Below, piece after piece: positions 1 to 9,054 of a DNA stretch of 64,000 nt (its first letter is position 1; each line of letters starts with the position of its first letter). Origin of the DNA: Collinsella sp. Lineage in GTDB: Bacteria; Actinomycetota; Coriobacteriia; Coriobacteriales; Coriobacteriaceae. The notes under the pieces are model-generated. The model was not told where the DNA came from and did not search any database. It worked only from the letters and a program-made list of their open reading frames with translations. A program made the position numbers and the translations under genes. The stretch covers positions 1-64,000 of the forward strand of contig JAUMSH010000023.1 of assembly GCA_031292915.1 (NCBI GenBank), written 5' to 3'.

Positions 1-1060
<1,060 letters not shown>

Positions 1061-1206
1061 ACCGCACCTCGCGGCCCGCGGGACAAGCGCTCATGCGCGG
1101 TCCGGGCACGAGGATGCCCCCGAGTCATCTCCCCTATGCGCCATGCGGCCCCCAGGGCACGTGTAGAGTGAGACCCAGGACACCGTAACGGTGGGCGCCG
1201 CCCACC

Positions 1207-1322
1207 GGTCAGCGGCCAGAGCATGGGGGGCACGCCCGGTCCCGTTCCGAACCCGGAAGCTAAGCCCCATCGCGCCGAGAGTACTGCGGGGTCAGCCCGT
1301 GGGAGGCCAGGGCGCCGCTGAC
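1207..1322 (+). rRNA. rrf: 5S ribosomal RNA
   Basis: The stretch is about 116 nt. Its ends pair (GGTCAGCGGC at 1207 with GCCGCTGACC at 1313), and the conserved loop CCCGTTCCGAACCCGGAAG lies at about 1240-1258. It is located between 23S rRNA and a terminator. Exact ends may be off by a few bases. Confidence 0.95.
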
Positions 1323-1357
1323 CGGTGGACGGCACCGAGCCGTACGCTTGAACTGAG

Positions 1358-1387
1358 AAGGGGGAGGCCTCGCGGCCCCCCCTTTTT
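1358..1387 (+). terminator. rrn operon terminator
   Basis: A G/C-rich hairpin (AGGGGGAGGCC, short loop, GGCCCCCCCTT) is followed by a T run directly after 5S rRNA. Confidence 0.8.
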
Positions 1388-1512
1388 GCGTATATACACG
1401 TTGTACTTCGGGATTTAGCTTCCCCGTATGCGCTCTTACTGTTTGGCTGTATTTTGAGTCCTTCTAGTGTATTTGAGCGATAATTACTCGCATTGGCGTT
1501 AGGGAGGGCTTG

Positions 1513-2154
1513 ATGTTTACCGTATTTGTCTTGGGCAATATTGCTTCGGGTAAGTCGACTGCCTGCCGCTATTTCGAATCTCGTGGCGCTATGCTTATCG
1601 ATCTGGATGAGCTTGCAAAATCTCTGTATGTGCCGGGCTCTGATATCGTCAATACTCTCGCGGATGAATTCGGTTGGGACATTTTGGATGAGGAGGGCGG
1701 CATTCGCCGCAGCATCCTCGCTTCTCGAGCTTTCGCTTCTCCTGATTCGGTCGCACGACTCAATGGCATCGTGCATCCCGTTCTGATTGAACAGCTTTCG
1801 CTTAGGATTCTCGATCCGGTTTGTTGTACGGTTTCATCTCCCCGTTACCCCTTTGCGGTGGTCGAGGTTTCTGCTCCGACTGGTTTTGAGGATGCATTTG
1901 GCTTGGCTGATGAAATTCTGGTCATTAGCGCCCCTTTGTCAGTTCGTCGCGAGCGCGCTATTCAACGTGGCATGGAGCCATCTGATTTCGATGCCCGTTC
2001 TGCTTGTCAGCCCGATGAGTCTGCGCTGTGCAATCTCGCTACAACGGTGATTGATAATGCCTCAGGCGATAATTCGCTCTTTGAGCAGCTTGACTCATGG
2101 CTTGCATGCCATGGGTTCGGGGATGTAGTGGATAAGGAGGAGGCTGATGCCTAA
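1513..2154 (+). CDS. coaE: Dephospho-CoA kinase
   Basis: This gene would catalyse the last step of coenzyme A synthesis, ATP-dependent phosphorylation of the 3' hydroxyl of dephospho-CoA, in the cytosol. The 213-residue protein opens with a P-loop (GNIASGKST, residues 8-16) followed by RYFESRGAMLIDLDELAK, the usual CoaE pattern of P-loop, variable strand and substrate Asp. The length is normal. ATG at 1513 is chosen over the in-frame TTG at 1510 because AGGGAGG at 1501-1507 is spaced correctly for ATG. It overlaps the next gene by 8 nt, so the two are probably translationally coupled. Confidence 0.88.
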   Translation: MFTVFVLGNIASGKSTACRYFESRGAMLIDLDELAKSLYVPGSDIVNTLADEFGWDILDEEGGIRRSILASRAFASPDSVARLNGIVHPVLIEQLSLRILDPVCCTVSSPRYPFAVVEVSAPTGFEDAFGLADEILVISAPLSVRRERAIQRGMEPSDFDARSACQPDESALCNLATTVIDNASGDNSLFEQLDSWLACHGFGDVVDKEEADA

Positions 2155-2728
2155 GACACGTTTCCTTACGTGGTATCGCCTTATACCGCTAGCTGCCGTT
2201 TTTGCCTTCGGCCTTATCTCATTCGTTTACTCGTATGCTCCTGCCGCTTTCTTTAAGCCGCTGTATCCGATTGACTACGAGGCGTATGTAAAGCAATCCA
2301 GTATTTCGCATAATCTGGATCCGTATCTGGTGTGCGCTGTCATTAAGTCTGAATCGAATTGGGATCCCGAGGCCGAGTCGAATCAGGGTGCTCAGGGATT
2401 GATGCAGCTGATGCCCGAGACTGCCCAGGATATGATCGCCAAGGGCCTTGTCGACGGTGGCGAGTATTCGGCCGACAACCTTAACGATCCGGCTACGAAT
2501 ATCGAGTTTGGCTGTGCGTATCTCTCGTATCTTCTAGCGTATTTTAACGGGTCGACTGACAGTGCCATTGCCGCCTATAACGCCGGCATGGGCAATGTGG
2601 ACGGATGGGCGCAGCAGAGTACGTCGCTTCATAATGCAATCACCTTTCCCGAGACGCAGGCGTATCTGATTCGTGTCAATAATGCCTGGGCTCGCTACAA
2701 GACCCTCTATCCCGATCGGTTCGTATAG
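2147..2728 (+). CDS. Lytic transglycosylase, SLT family
   Basis: This is a membrane-anchored murein lytic transglycosylase, expected to cleave the glycan strands of peptidoglycan outside the membrane. The 193-residue protein has one N-terminal membrane segment (about residues 11-30). An SLT domain follows with the catalytic glutamate in IKSESNW (Glu69), GAQGLMQLMP at 81-90, and AIAAYNAGMGNV further on. These are hallmarks of goose-type or Slt70-like enzymes. The start codon lies inside the end of coaE, and AAGGAGG sits just upstream. No LysM or SH3 binding module is present, so substrate anchoring relies on the membrane segment. Confidence 0.88.
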   Translation: MPKTRFLTWYRLIPLAAVFAFGLISFVYSYAPAAFFKPLYPIDYEAYVKQSSISHNLDPYLVCAVIKSESNWDPEAESNQGAQGLMQLMPETAQDMIAKGLVDGGEYSADNLNDPATNIEFGCAYLSYLLAYFNGSTDSAIAAYNAGMGNVDGWAQQSTSLHNAITFPETQAYLIRVNNAWARYKTLYPDRFV

Positions 2729-2779
2729 GACTATGCCTGCCGCCTGCGTATACTGCAGATATATGAGTTAGGAGTATCC

Positions 2780-5020
2780 ATGGCGGAATTTGAAGTAGAA
2801 CGCGTTGGTGGTGAACTTAAGCGCTTTGGCGTTGAAGGCTCTGACGTGCCGTTTAAGGTCGTGTCTCCCTATGAGCCTGCCGGTTCCCAGCCTAAGGCCA
2901 TTGAGTCGCTTGTGCAGGGCGTGAGGGACGGAGACCGCTATCAGGTTTTGCTGGGCGTGACTGGTTCGGGCAAGACCTTTACGATGGCAAAGACTATTGA
3001 GGCCCTGGGAAAGCCGACGCTGGTCATGGCTCCGAATAAAACGCTCGCCGCTCAGCTTGCGAGCGAGCTCAAAGAGTTCTTTCCCAATAACGCTGTGGTC
3101 TACTTCGTCTCGTATTACGACTACTATCAGCCCGAGGCGTATGTGCCGCAAAGCGATACATATATCGAGAAAGACTCCTCGATTAACGAAGAGGTCGAGA
3201 TGCTACGCCATCAGGCGACCGCGTCACTGCTCTCTCGACGCGATGTGATCGTTGTCGCATCGGTCTCGTGTATCTATGGCATTGGTTCTCCCGAGGACTA
3301 TGCGGGTCTGGCTCCAAACGTCGACAAGAAGGTGCCGCTCGAGCGTGATGACTTTATCCATGCACTTATCGATATTCAATATGATCGCAATGACTATGAC
3401 CTTGCACGCGGCACTTTCCGCGTGCGCGGCGATGTTGTCGACGTGTATCCGCCTTATGCCGAGCATCCGTTGCGGTTTGAGTTCTTTGGCGACGAGGTTG
3501 AGCTGATTGCCGAGATCGATGAGGTCACCGGTGAAATGCTGCGTGAGTACGAGGCCATCCCCGTATGGCCGGCATCGCACTACGTGACCGAGAAGCCGAA
3601 GGTCAAGGCGGCTCTGAAATCGATCAGCGAAGAGTGCGAGAAGCGCGTGGCGGAGCTCAAGGCGACCGACAAGTTGCTCGAGGCGCAGCGTCTGCAGCAG
3701 CGCACCGATTATGATCTTGAGATGCTCGAGACGATGGGCTTTTGCAACGGCATCGAGAACTACTCGCGTCATCTGGACGGTCGCAAGCCGGGTGAGCCGC
3801 CGTTTACCCTGATCGATTACTTTCCTAAGGACATGCTCTGCATCATCGATGAGAGCCATGTGACGGTGCCGCAGATTCGCGGCATGCACGAAGGTGACCG
3901 CTCGCGTAAGGTGACGCTGGTGGAACACGGTTTTCGCCTGCCCTCGGCGCTCGATAACCGCCCGCTTCGTTTCGATGAGTTTGAGGCAAGGATACCCCAG
4001 TTTATCTATGTTTCGGCCACGCCGGGCGATTACGAGCTGCGGGTTAGCCAGAACGACGTTGAGCAGATTATTCGTCCGACCGGTCTGCTCGATCCCAAGA
4101 TCGATGTGCGTCCGGTTCGCGGTCAGATTGACGATCTTGAGGACGAGATTCGCGAGCGCGTTGCCCGCAAGGAGCGCGTGCTGGTGACCACGTTGACCAA
4201 GCGCATGGCCGAGGACCTGACCGACCATCTGCTTGATGCGGGCATTAAGGTCAATTACATGCATTCTGATACGGCGACAATGGACCGTGTCGAGATCCTG
4301 CGAACGCTGCGCGAGGGCAAGATCGATGTTCTCGTTGGCATCAACCTGCTTCGCGAGGGCTTGGATCTTCCCGAGGTCTCACTGGTGGCAATTCTCGATG
4401 CCGATAAGGAAGGCTTCTTGCGCAACCGCCGTTCGCTGATTCAGACGATTGGTCGTGCGGCCCGTAATGCCGACGGCGAAGTCATTATGTACGCGGACGT
4501 CGTGACCGATTCGATGAGAGAGGCAATCGACGAGACGCAGCGCCGACGCGAGATCCAGATGGCCTATAACGAAGAGCACGGCATTGTGCCCAAGACGGTT
4601 CGCAAGGCCATCAATGACATCTCGAGCTTCATTGCCGAGGCGGAGAAAACCGTTGGCTCCAAGGGGCGTTCGAAGGGCGATTCGTTGGGCCACGGCGCAT
4701 TCTATACGCCCGATGAAAACGGCGAGGGCGCTGCGCCGGAGACGGTGTCGTCCGAGCAGACGCTTGCCGGGCAGCTCGAGGAACTGCCACATGATGAACT
4801 TGTGCGGATCGTCGAAACCATGGAAGAGGATATGCGCAACGCTTCTGCCGCCATGGACTTTGAGGAGGCGGCGCGCCTGCGCGATGCCGTCGTTCAGATT
4901 CGGGCGATGCTCGAGGGTGCGTCTGAGGACGAGACGATCGAGCGCTTACGTTCGCAGGCCCGCAAGGGTTCCACGTTCGCATCGGGCAGAAAACGCCAGG
5001 GTGCACGGTTTAAAAAATAG
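2780..5020 (+). CDS. uvrB: Excinuclease ABC subunit B
   Basis: UvrB is the damage-verifying helicase of nucleotide excision repair; UvrA loads it and it recruits UvrC. The 746-residue protein has Walker A (GVTGSGKT, residues 59-66) and the beta-hairpin YYDYYQPEAYVP that pries DNA strands apart. It also has the helicase motifs (YVSATPGDYE, INLLREGLDLPEVSLVAILDAD, QTIGRAARN) and a C-terminal UVR motif (about residues 688-722) for UvrC contact. It is somewhat longer than usual because of an acidic linker before the UVR motif. uvrA and uvrC lie in the same window but in separate transcription units. The ATG follows TTAGGAGTATCC. Confidence 0.96.
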   Translation: MAEFEVERVGGELKRFGVEGSDVPFKVVSPYEPAGSQPKAIESLVQGVRDGDRYQVLLGVTGSGKTFTMAKTIEALGKPTLVMAPNKTLAAQLASELKEFFPNNAVVYFVSYYDYYQPEAYVPQSDTYIEKDSSINEEVEMLRHQATASLLSRRDVIVVASVSCIYGIGSPEDYAGLAPNVDKKVPLERDDFIHALIDIQYDRNDYDLARGTFRVRGDVVDVYPPYAEHPLRFEFFGDEVELIAEIDEVTGEMLREYEAIPVWPASHYVTEKPKVKAALKSISEECEKRVAELKATDKLLEAQRLQQRTDYDLEMLETMGFCNGIENYSRHLDGRKPGEPPFTLIDYFPKDMLCIIDESHVTVPQIRGMHEGDRSRKVTLVEHGFRLPSALDNRPLRFDEFEARIPQFIYVSATPGDYELRVSQNDVEQIIRPTGLLDPKIDVRPVRGQIDDLEDEIRERVARKERVLVTTLTKRMAEDLTDHLLDAGIKVNYMHSDTATMDRVEILRTLREGKIDVLVGINLLREGLDLPEVSLVAILDADKEGFLRNRRSLIQTIGRAARNADGEVIMYADVVTDSMREAIDETQRRREIQMAYNEEHGIVPKTVRKAINDISSFIAEAEKTVGSKGRSKGDSLGHGAFYTPDENGEGAAPETVSSEQTLAGQLEELPHDELVRIVETMEEDMRNASAAMDFEEAARLRDAVVQIRAMLEGASEDETIERLRSQARKGSTFASGRKRQGARFKK

Positions 5021-5023
5021 CGA

Positions 5024-5066
5024 ACAGGCCCCGAGTTCCCTGTGGAGCTTGGGGCCTGTGTCTTTT
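5024..5066 (+). terminator. Terminator after uvrB
   Basis: Arms ACAGGCCCC and GGGGCCTGT flank an 18-nt loop and are followed by TCTTTT. The hairpin lies between convergent uvrB and the next minus-strand gene, so it may serve both. Confidence 0.8.
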
Positions 5067-5085
5067 GCGCGCTGGAATTCGTGCG

Positions 5086-6726
5086 TTAGAGGTCTGCGAT
5101 CAGGGCTTCGGCACAACGGATGCCGTCGGTGGCCGCGCTCATGATGCCGCCGGCATATCCAGCTCCCTCACCACAAGGGTAGAGGCCCGGGGTCGACACG
5201 GCATGGCACGTTCGGTCTCGGGTGACAGTGACCGGTGAGCTTGAACGAGTCTCCACGCCGGTAAGAACGGCATCGGGGCGGTCGTAGCCTCGTAGCTTTT
5301 TTCCGAGTAGGGGAAGTCCCAGGCGGAGCGACTCGACGATATGCTGCGGCAGGGCTTCGTCAATTGTCGTCCAGGTCACACCGAGCGGATAGGTGGGCTT
5401 TACCTTTCCGGGCGCCTTGCTGACGCGTCCTGCGAGGAAATCTCCGACGAGTTGTGCTGGTGCGTTCCAGTTGGAACCGCCCAGGCGATAGGCGGCCGCC
5501 TCGCAGGCACGCTGGAGCTCGATGCCGGCGAGCGGGTCATCGTTGGGAAGGTCCTCAGGCGTGACGTTAACGAGCAAGGCGGCATTTGCGTTGCGTCCGT
5601 CGCGGGCATTGAGGCTGGCGCCGTTGACGCACAGGTGGCCCTGCTCGGAAGAGGCGGCGACAACCTGTCCGCCGGGGCACATGCAAAACGAGAACACGCT
5701 GCGGCCGTTGGGAAGATGGGCAACAAGTTTGTAAGGGGCCGCCCCGAGCGCTGGATGTCCCGCCGAGGCTCCATATTGGGCTCGGTCGATGTCGCGCTGC
5801 GGATGCTCGATGCGAACGCCCATGGCAAAGGTCTTTTGTGCGAGGGCCACGTTGTGGTCCTTAAGGAGCTCAAAAATATCGCGAGCAGAATGCCCGCAGG
5901 CGAGGATGAGGTGCTTTGTCTCGATTGGCTCGCAAGCGGCGTCTTGGGACGATTGGACATCAATACCGGTAATGGCGCCAGACGCGTCGATGTGAATGTC
6001 GACGAGCTTTGTTCGATAACGGACGACACCTCCGAGCTGCTCGATGCGCTGGGATATAGCGGTGACAACCGTGGGAAGGATGTCGGAGCCAATGTGCGGC
6101 TTGGCATCCCACAGAATATCGCGGGGCGCGCCCGCCTCGACGAAGGTTTCGAGGATAAGGCGATGGGCGGGATTTTTGGTTCCCGTATTGAGCTTGCCGT
6201 CCGAGAAGGTCCCCGCGCCGCCCAGGCCAAACTGGATATTGCTCTCGGGGTCGAGGATGCGCTCCTTTAGAAAGAGATCGATCGCATGCGAGCGGCGAAA
6301 TGCTGGGTCGCCGCGCTCGATGAGCAAGGGCTTAAGACCCGCTTCGGCAAGGGTGAGTGCAGCGAAAAGGCCGGCGCATCCGGCACCGACAACGACAGGG
6401 CATTCTTGAGGTGCGTCGGAGACGGGGGAGGGGAATGAAGACCCATCGTCTTCTATCGCGCGTACGCGCGAGCGGTCACGCTCGGCAACGCTGTCGACCG
6501 CTTCTCGCTCGAGGTGGGGACTAGTCAGCTCAACACGAAAGCTCAGGATAAAATGGACGTCTCGTTTTTTGCGGGCGTCGATTGACTTGCGGTGGAGCTC
6601 GATGGACTTGATCTCGGAGTCCTTGCAACGTAGGACGCGCTTGGCGACTCGCTTGCCAACAATGAGGCAGGCATTTTCATCGCCGGCTTCATCGAGTGAC
6701 GCGTTGACTTGGGTGATTTCGATCAT
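5086..6726 (-). CDS. FAD-dependent dehydrogenase, COG2509-like
   Basis: This 546-residue flavoprotein has an N-terminal region of about 110 residues, then a Rossmann FAD motif (VVVGAGCAGLFAALTLAEAG). The C-terminal FAD signature is PGLYPCGEGAGYAGGIMSAATDGIRCAEAL. LILACGHSARDIFELL and GGQVVAASSEQGHLCVNG are typical of the uncharacterised dehydrogenase family COG2509; its substrate is not known. The start is ATG at 6726, preceded by AAGGAG; upstream in-frame codons have no good ribosome-binding site. It shares its strand with another flavoprotein 80 nt upstream, so the two may be co-transcribed. Confidence 0.82.
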   Translation of the reverse strand: MIEITQVNASLDEAGDENACLIVGKRVAKRVLRCKDSEIKSIELHRKSIDARKKRDVHFILSFRVELTSPHLEREAVDSVAERDRSRVRAIEDDGSSFPSPVSDAPQECPVVVGAGCAGLFAALTLAEAGLKPLLIERGDPAFRRSHAIDLFLKERILDPESNIQFGLGGAGTFSDGKLNTGTKNPAHRLILETFVEAGAPRDILWDAKPHIGSDILPTVVTAISQRIEQLGGVVRYRTKLVDIHIDASGAITGIDVQSSQDAACEPIETKHLILACGHSARDIFELLKDHNVALAQKTFAMGVRIEHPQRDIDRAQYGASAGHPALGAAPYKLVAHLPNGRSVFSFCMCPGGQVVAASSEQGHLCVNGASLNARDGRNANAALLVNVTPEDLPNDDPLAGIELQRACEAAAYRLGGSNWNAPAQLVGDFLAGRVSKAPGKVKPTYPLGVTWTTIDEALPQHIVESLRLGLPLLGKKLRGYDRPDAVLTGVETRSSSPVTVTRDRTCHAVSTPGLYPCGEGAGYAGGIMSAATDGIRCAEALIADL

Positions 6727-6806
6727 CGAGGTCTCCTTAGAGGCAAGAAAGAGGCCGTCCGGTATCCCAGACGGCCCGAATGCGTTTTTGATTATAGACT
6801 GCGCGG

Positions 6807-8078
6807 CTACAGACTGCTTGCAGCGCGAATGCCCGAGAGCCAGGCCCACGCAAGGTTAAAGCCTCCGCAATCGGCGTCGATGTCGAGCGCTTCGCCGCAG
6901 ACGTAAAGCGGGGGGTCGACAACGCTGCGCGCGCGTAGACTGGGTGTTGAGATGCTCTCGACAGATATGCCACCACGCGTGACCTGCGCCGAGCGCTCCT
7001 CGGCGGTTCCTTCGACGAGCAACTTAAAGTGCTTGAGGATCGAGACCAGGTGGATGACATCGTTGGAGCCTGGATGGCACTGCTCGAACGCCGTGCAGAC
7101 GACGCGGGAGAGTTGCGGGGCAAGTATACCGTCGAGCCAACGGGGATCGCGGGGCGAAAAGCCGCCGAGCAGCTCAACGCGCCGGTTGAGCATATCGAGC
7201 AACTCGTCTTTAGAGAGGTCGGGGAAAACGTCGAGCAGGATCGTATCGCCGCGCTGGATACGACGGGAGAGGTTGAAGACAGCGACGCCCGAGATACCGA
7301 AGGTTCGAAACAGGACTTCACCGTCTTCGTGCCAGAGCTCATTATGATTGCGGGCGAGCGTCAAGCGGGCGCGGACGCGCAGGCCATCCAACGTCTTGAG
7401 CGCCGCCCGATCGCCGACGACCGTTGCCGATACGGGGCAGAGGATGGGGCGCAGCGAAGTGAGGGGGAGGCGAAACGTATCGGCGATACCGGTGGGGTTG
7501 CCGCCCGTGGCGATAATTACGGCATGTGCCTGCAGGGCCTCGTTCTTGCGAGGGACATCGGCGAGCGCTTTCCGAAGCGAGCGGAGCTCCGTTTTTCGGT
7601 CGTCGTGCTTTTTTGCCTTGAGCGCCCGCGCTGGACGGTCTATTTGGAGTGCCCAGCCTTCGGAAGCTTTGTGCGCCGAGGCAACGTTGGCTCCGCAGAT
7701 TAAGGTGATACCCAGGCGGTCGCAAACATTGAGAAGCGCGTCGCGCACCGATTCGGCGCGAAGGGAGCGCGGGTACAGTCGGCCTTCCTCGGAGGTTGTC
7801 ATGATGCCCAGCGAGGAGAAGAAACCCATAAGCTCTTGTTCGGGCTGGGGGCCCATGACGGATTCGACGAATGCGGGGTGGTTATACCGCTGAGGATCAA
7901 TCGATTCGTTGGAGAGGTTGCAGCGGCCGTTACCGGTCGCAAGGAGCTTAAGGCCGCAGGCGACATCGCGCTCAACGATGCAGACGCTTTTGCCAGCGCG
8001 TGCGGCCGTAATGGCGGCGGCGAGGCCTGAAGCCCCGCCGCCGATTACCAGGACGTCATAGAAGGCGCTCGTGTTCAC
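6807..8078 (-). CDS. NAD(P)/FAD-dependent oxidoreductase, HI0933/YhiN family
   Basis: This 423-residue flavoprotein opens with VLVIGGGASGLAAAITAARAGKSVCIVER (FAD dinucleotide fold) and GLKLLATGNGRCNLSN, the diagnostic motif of the HI0933/YhiN (BaiN-like) family. It ends with PPLYVCGEALDIDADCGGFNLAWAWLSG. The family is poorly characterised; some members have been linked to reduction of bile-acid intermediates, but this cannot be inferred here. The start is GTG at 8078, 1 nt from the stop of the Mrp gene upstream, indicating translational coupling. Confidence 0.85.
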   Translation of the reverse strand: MNTSAFYDVLVIGGGASGLAAAITAARAGKSVCIVERDVACGLKLLATGNGRCNLSNESIDPQRYNHPAFVESVMGPQPEQELMGFFSSLGIMTTSEEGRLYPRSLRAESVRDALLNVCDRLGITLICGANVASAHKASEGWALQIDRPARALKAKKHDDRKTELRSLRKALADVPRKNEALQAHAVIIATGGNPTGIADTFRLPLTSLRPILCPVSATVVGDRAALKTLDGLRVRARLTLARNHNELWHEDGEVLFRTFGISGVAVFNLSRRIQRGDTILLDVFPDLSKDELLDMLNRRVELLGGFSPRDPRWLDGILAPQLSRVVCTAFEQCHPGSNDVIHLVSILKHFKLLVEGTAEERSAQVTRGGISVESISTPSLRARSVVDPPLYVCGEALDIDADCGGFNLAWAWLSGIRAASSL

Positions 8079-8909
8079 TTAGGCCTCGTCGGTCTCGTGC
8101 GGGGTAATAGCCTCGACGGCAGAGACTGCCTTGGGCAACATGCCATCGGGCAGCGCGGTCTCGACCTCGCCCTTATCGCAGGCCTCGGCGAGTGCCGGAT
8201 TAATGGGAAGCTGGCCCAAGATGTCGAGGTTATAGCGCTCTGCGACCTCGGGGAGCTTGCTCTTGCCAAAGACCTCGATCTTCTTGCCGCAGTCGGGGCA
8301 CTCGATATAGCTCATGTTCTCGACAATGCCCAGAATGGGGACGTTCATCTTCTCGGCCATGTTGACCGCCTTGGCGACGATCATCGAGACCAGATCCTGC
8401 GGGCTCGTGACGATGACGATGCCGTCGACGGGCAGCGACTGGAAGACGGTGAGCGCGACATCGCCTGTTCCCGGAGGCATGTCGACCAGCAGGTAGTCGA
8501 TGGGGCCCCATGAGGTCTCGCTCCAGAACTGCCTAATGGCGCCTGCGATGACCGGACCGCGCCAAAGGACGGGGTCGGTCTCGTTTTGGAGCAGAAGGTT
8601 GGAGCTCATGACCTTGACGCCGTGCTCGGAGATTTCAGGCAGCATAAGGTTGCCAAGGGCATGGACGTGGCGTCCGCTCATACCGAACATCTTGGGGATG
8701 GAGGGACCGGTGATGTCGGCATCGAGGACGCCGACCTTGTGGCCGTGGCGGGCAAGCTCGGTGGCGATGGCACCGGTGACAAACGACTTGCCGACACCGC
8801 CCTTGCCGGAAAGCACGGCGATGACGCGCTTGACCTCGGACAGCGTATTCTCCTCAAATTGCGACGGCGACGTTTGTCCGCCGGCGGCCTGTGCGTGCTC
8901 GCAACCCAT
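8079..8909 (-). CDS. mrp: Mrp/NBP35-family iron-sulfur cluster carrier ATPase
   Basis: This is a cytosolic P-loop ATPase thought to carry and deliver Fe-S clusters. The 276-residue protein has the deviant Walker A GKGGVGKS, DADITGPSIP (switch I), DYLLVDMPPGTGD (Walker B) and a CxxC motif in YIECPDCGKK that binds the bridging cluster. It has no N-terminal MIP18 domain, so it is the short form. ATG at 8909 is preceded by AAAGGAG. It heads a short operon with the flavoprotein downstream. Confidence 0.88.
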   Translation of the reverse strand: MGCEHAQAAGGQTSPSQFEENTLSEVKRVIAVLSGKGGVGKSFVTGAIATELARHGHKVGVLDADITGPSIPKMFGMSGRHVHALGNLMLPEISEHGVKVMSSNLLLQNETDPVLWRGPVIAGAIRQFWSETSWGPIDYLLVDMPPGTGDVALTVFQSLPVDGIVIVTSPQDLVSMIVAKAVNMAEKMNVPILGIVENMSYIECPDCGKKIEVFGKSKLPEVAERYNLDILGQLPINPALAEACDKGEVETALPDGMLPKAVSAVEAITPHETDEA

Positions 8910-9054
8910 GTATGACTCCTTTGTATATGTTGGGGCCGGGGCCCCGCGATGTGACACGAGCGTCATTGTACCCTCGTTTGCGAGCGGGAGTCATTTGCGA
9001 TGCAATTGGGCCGAGCGTGCTTGCAATACGATGGGCCCAAGCGAATGGGCGGGC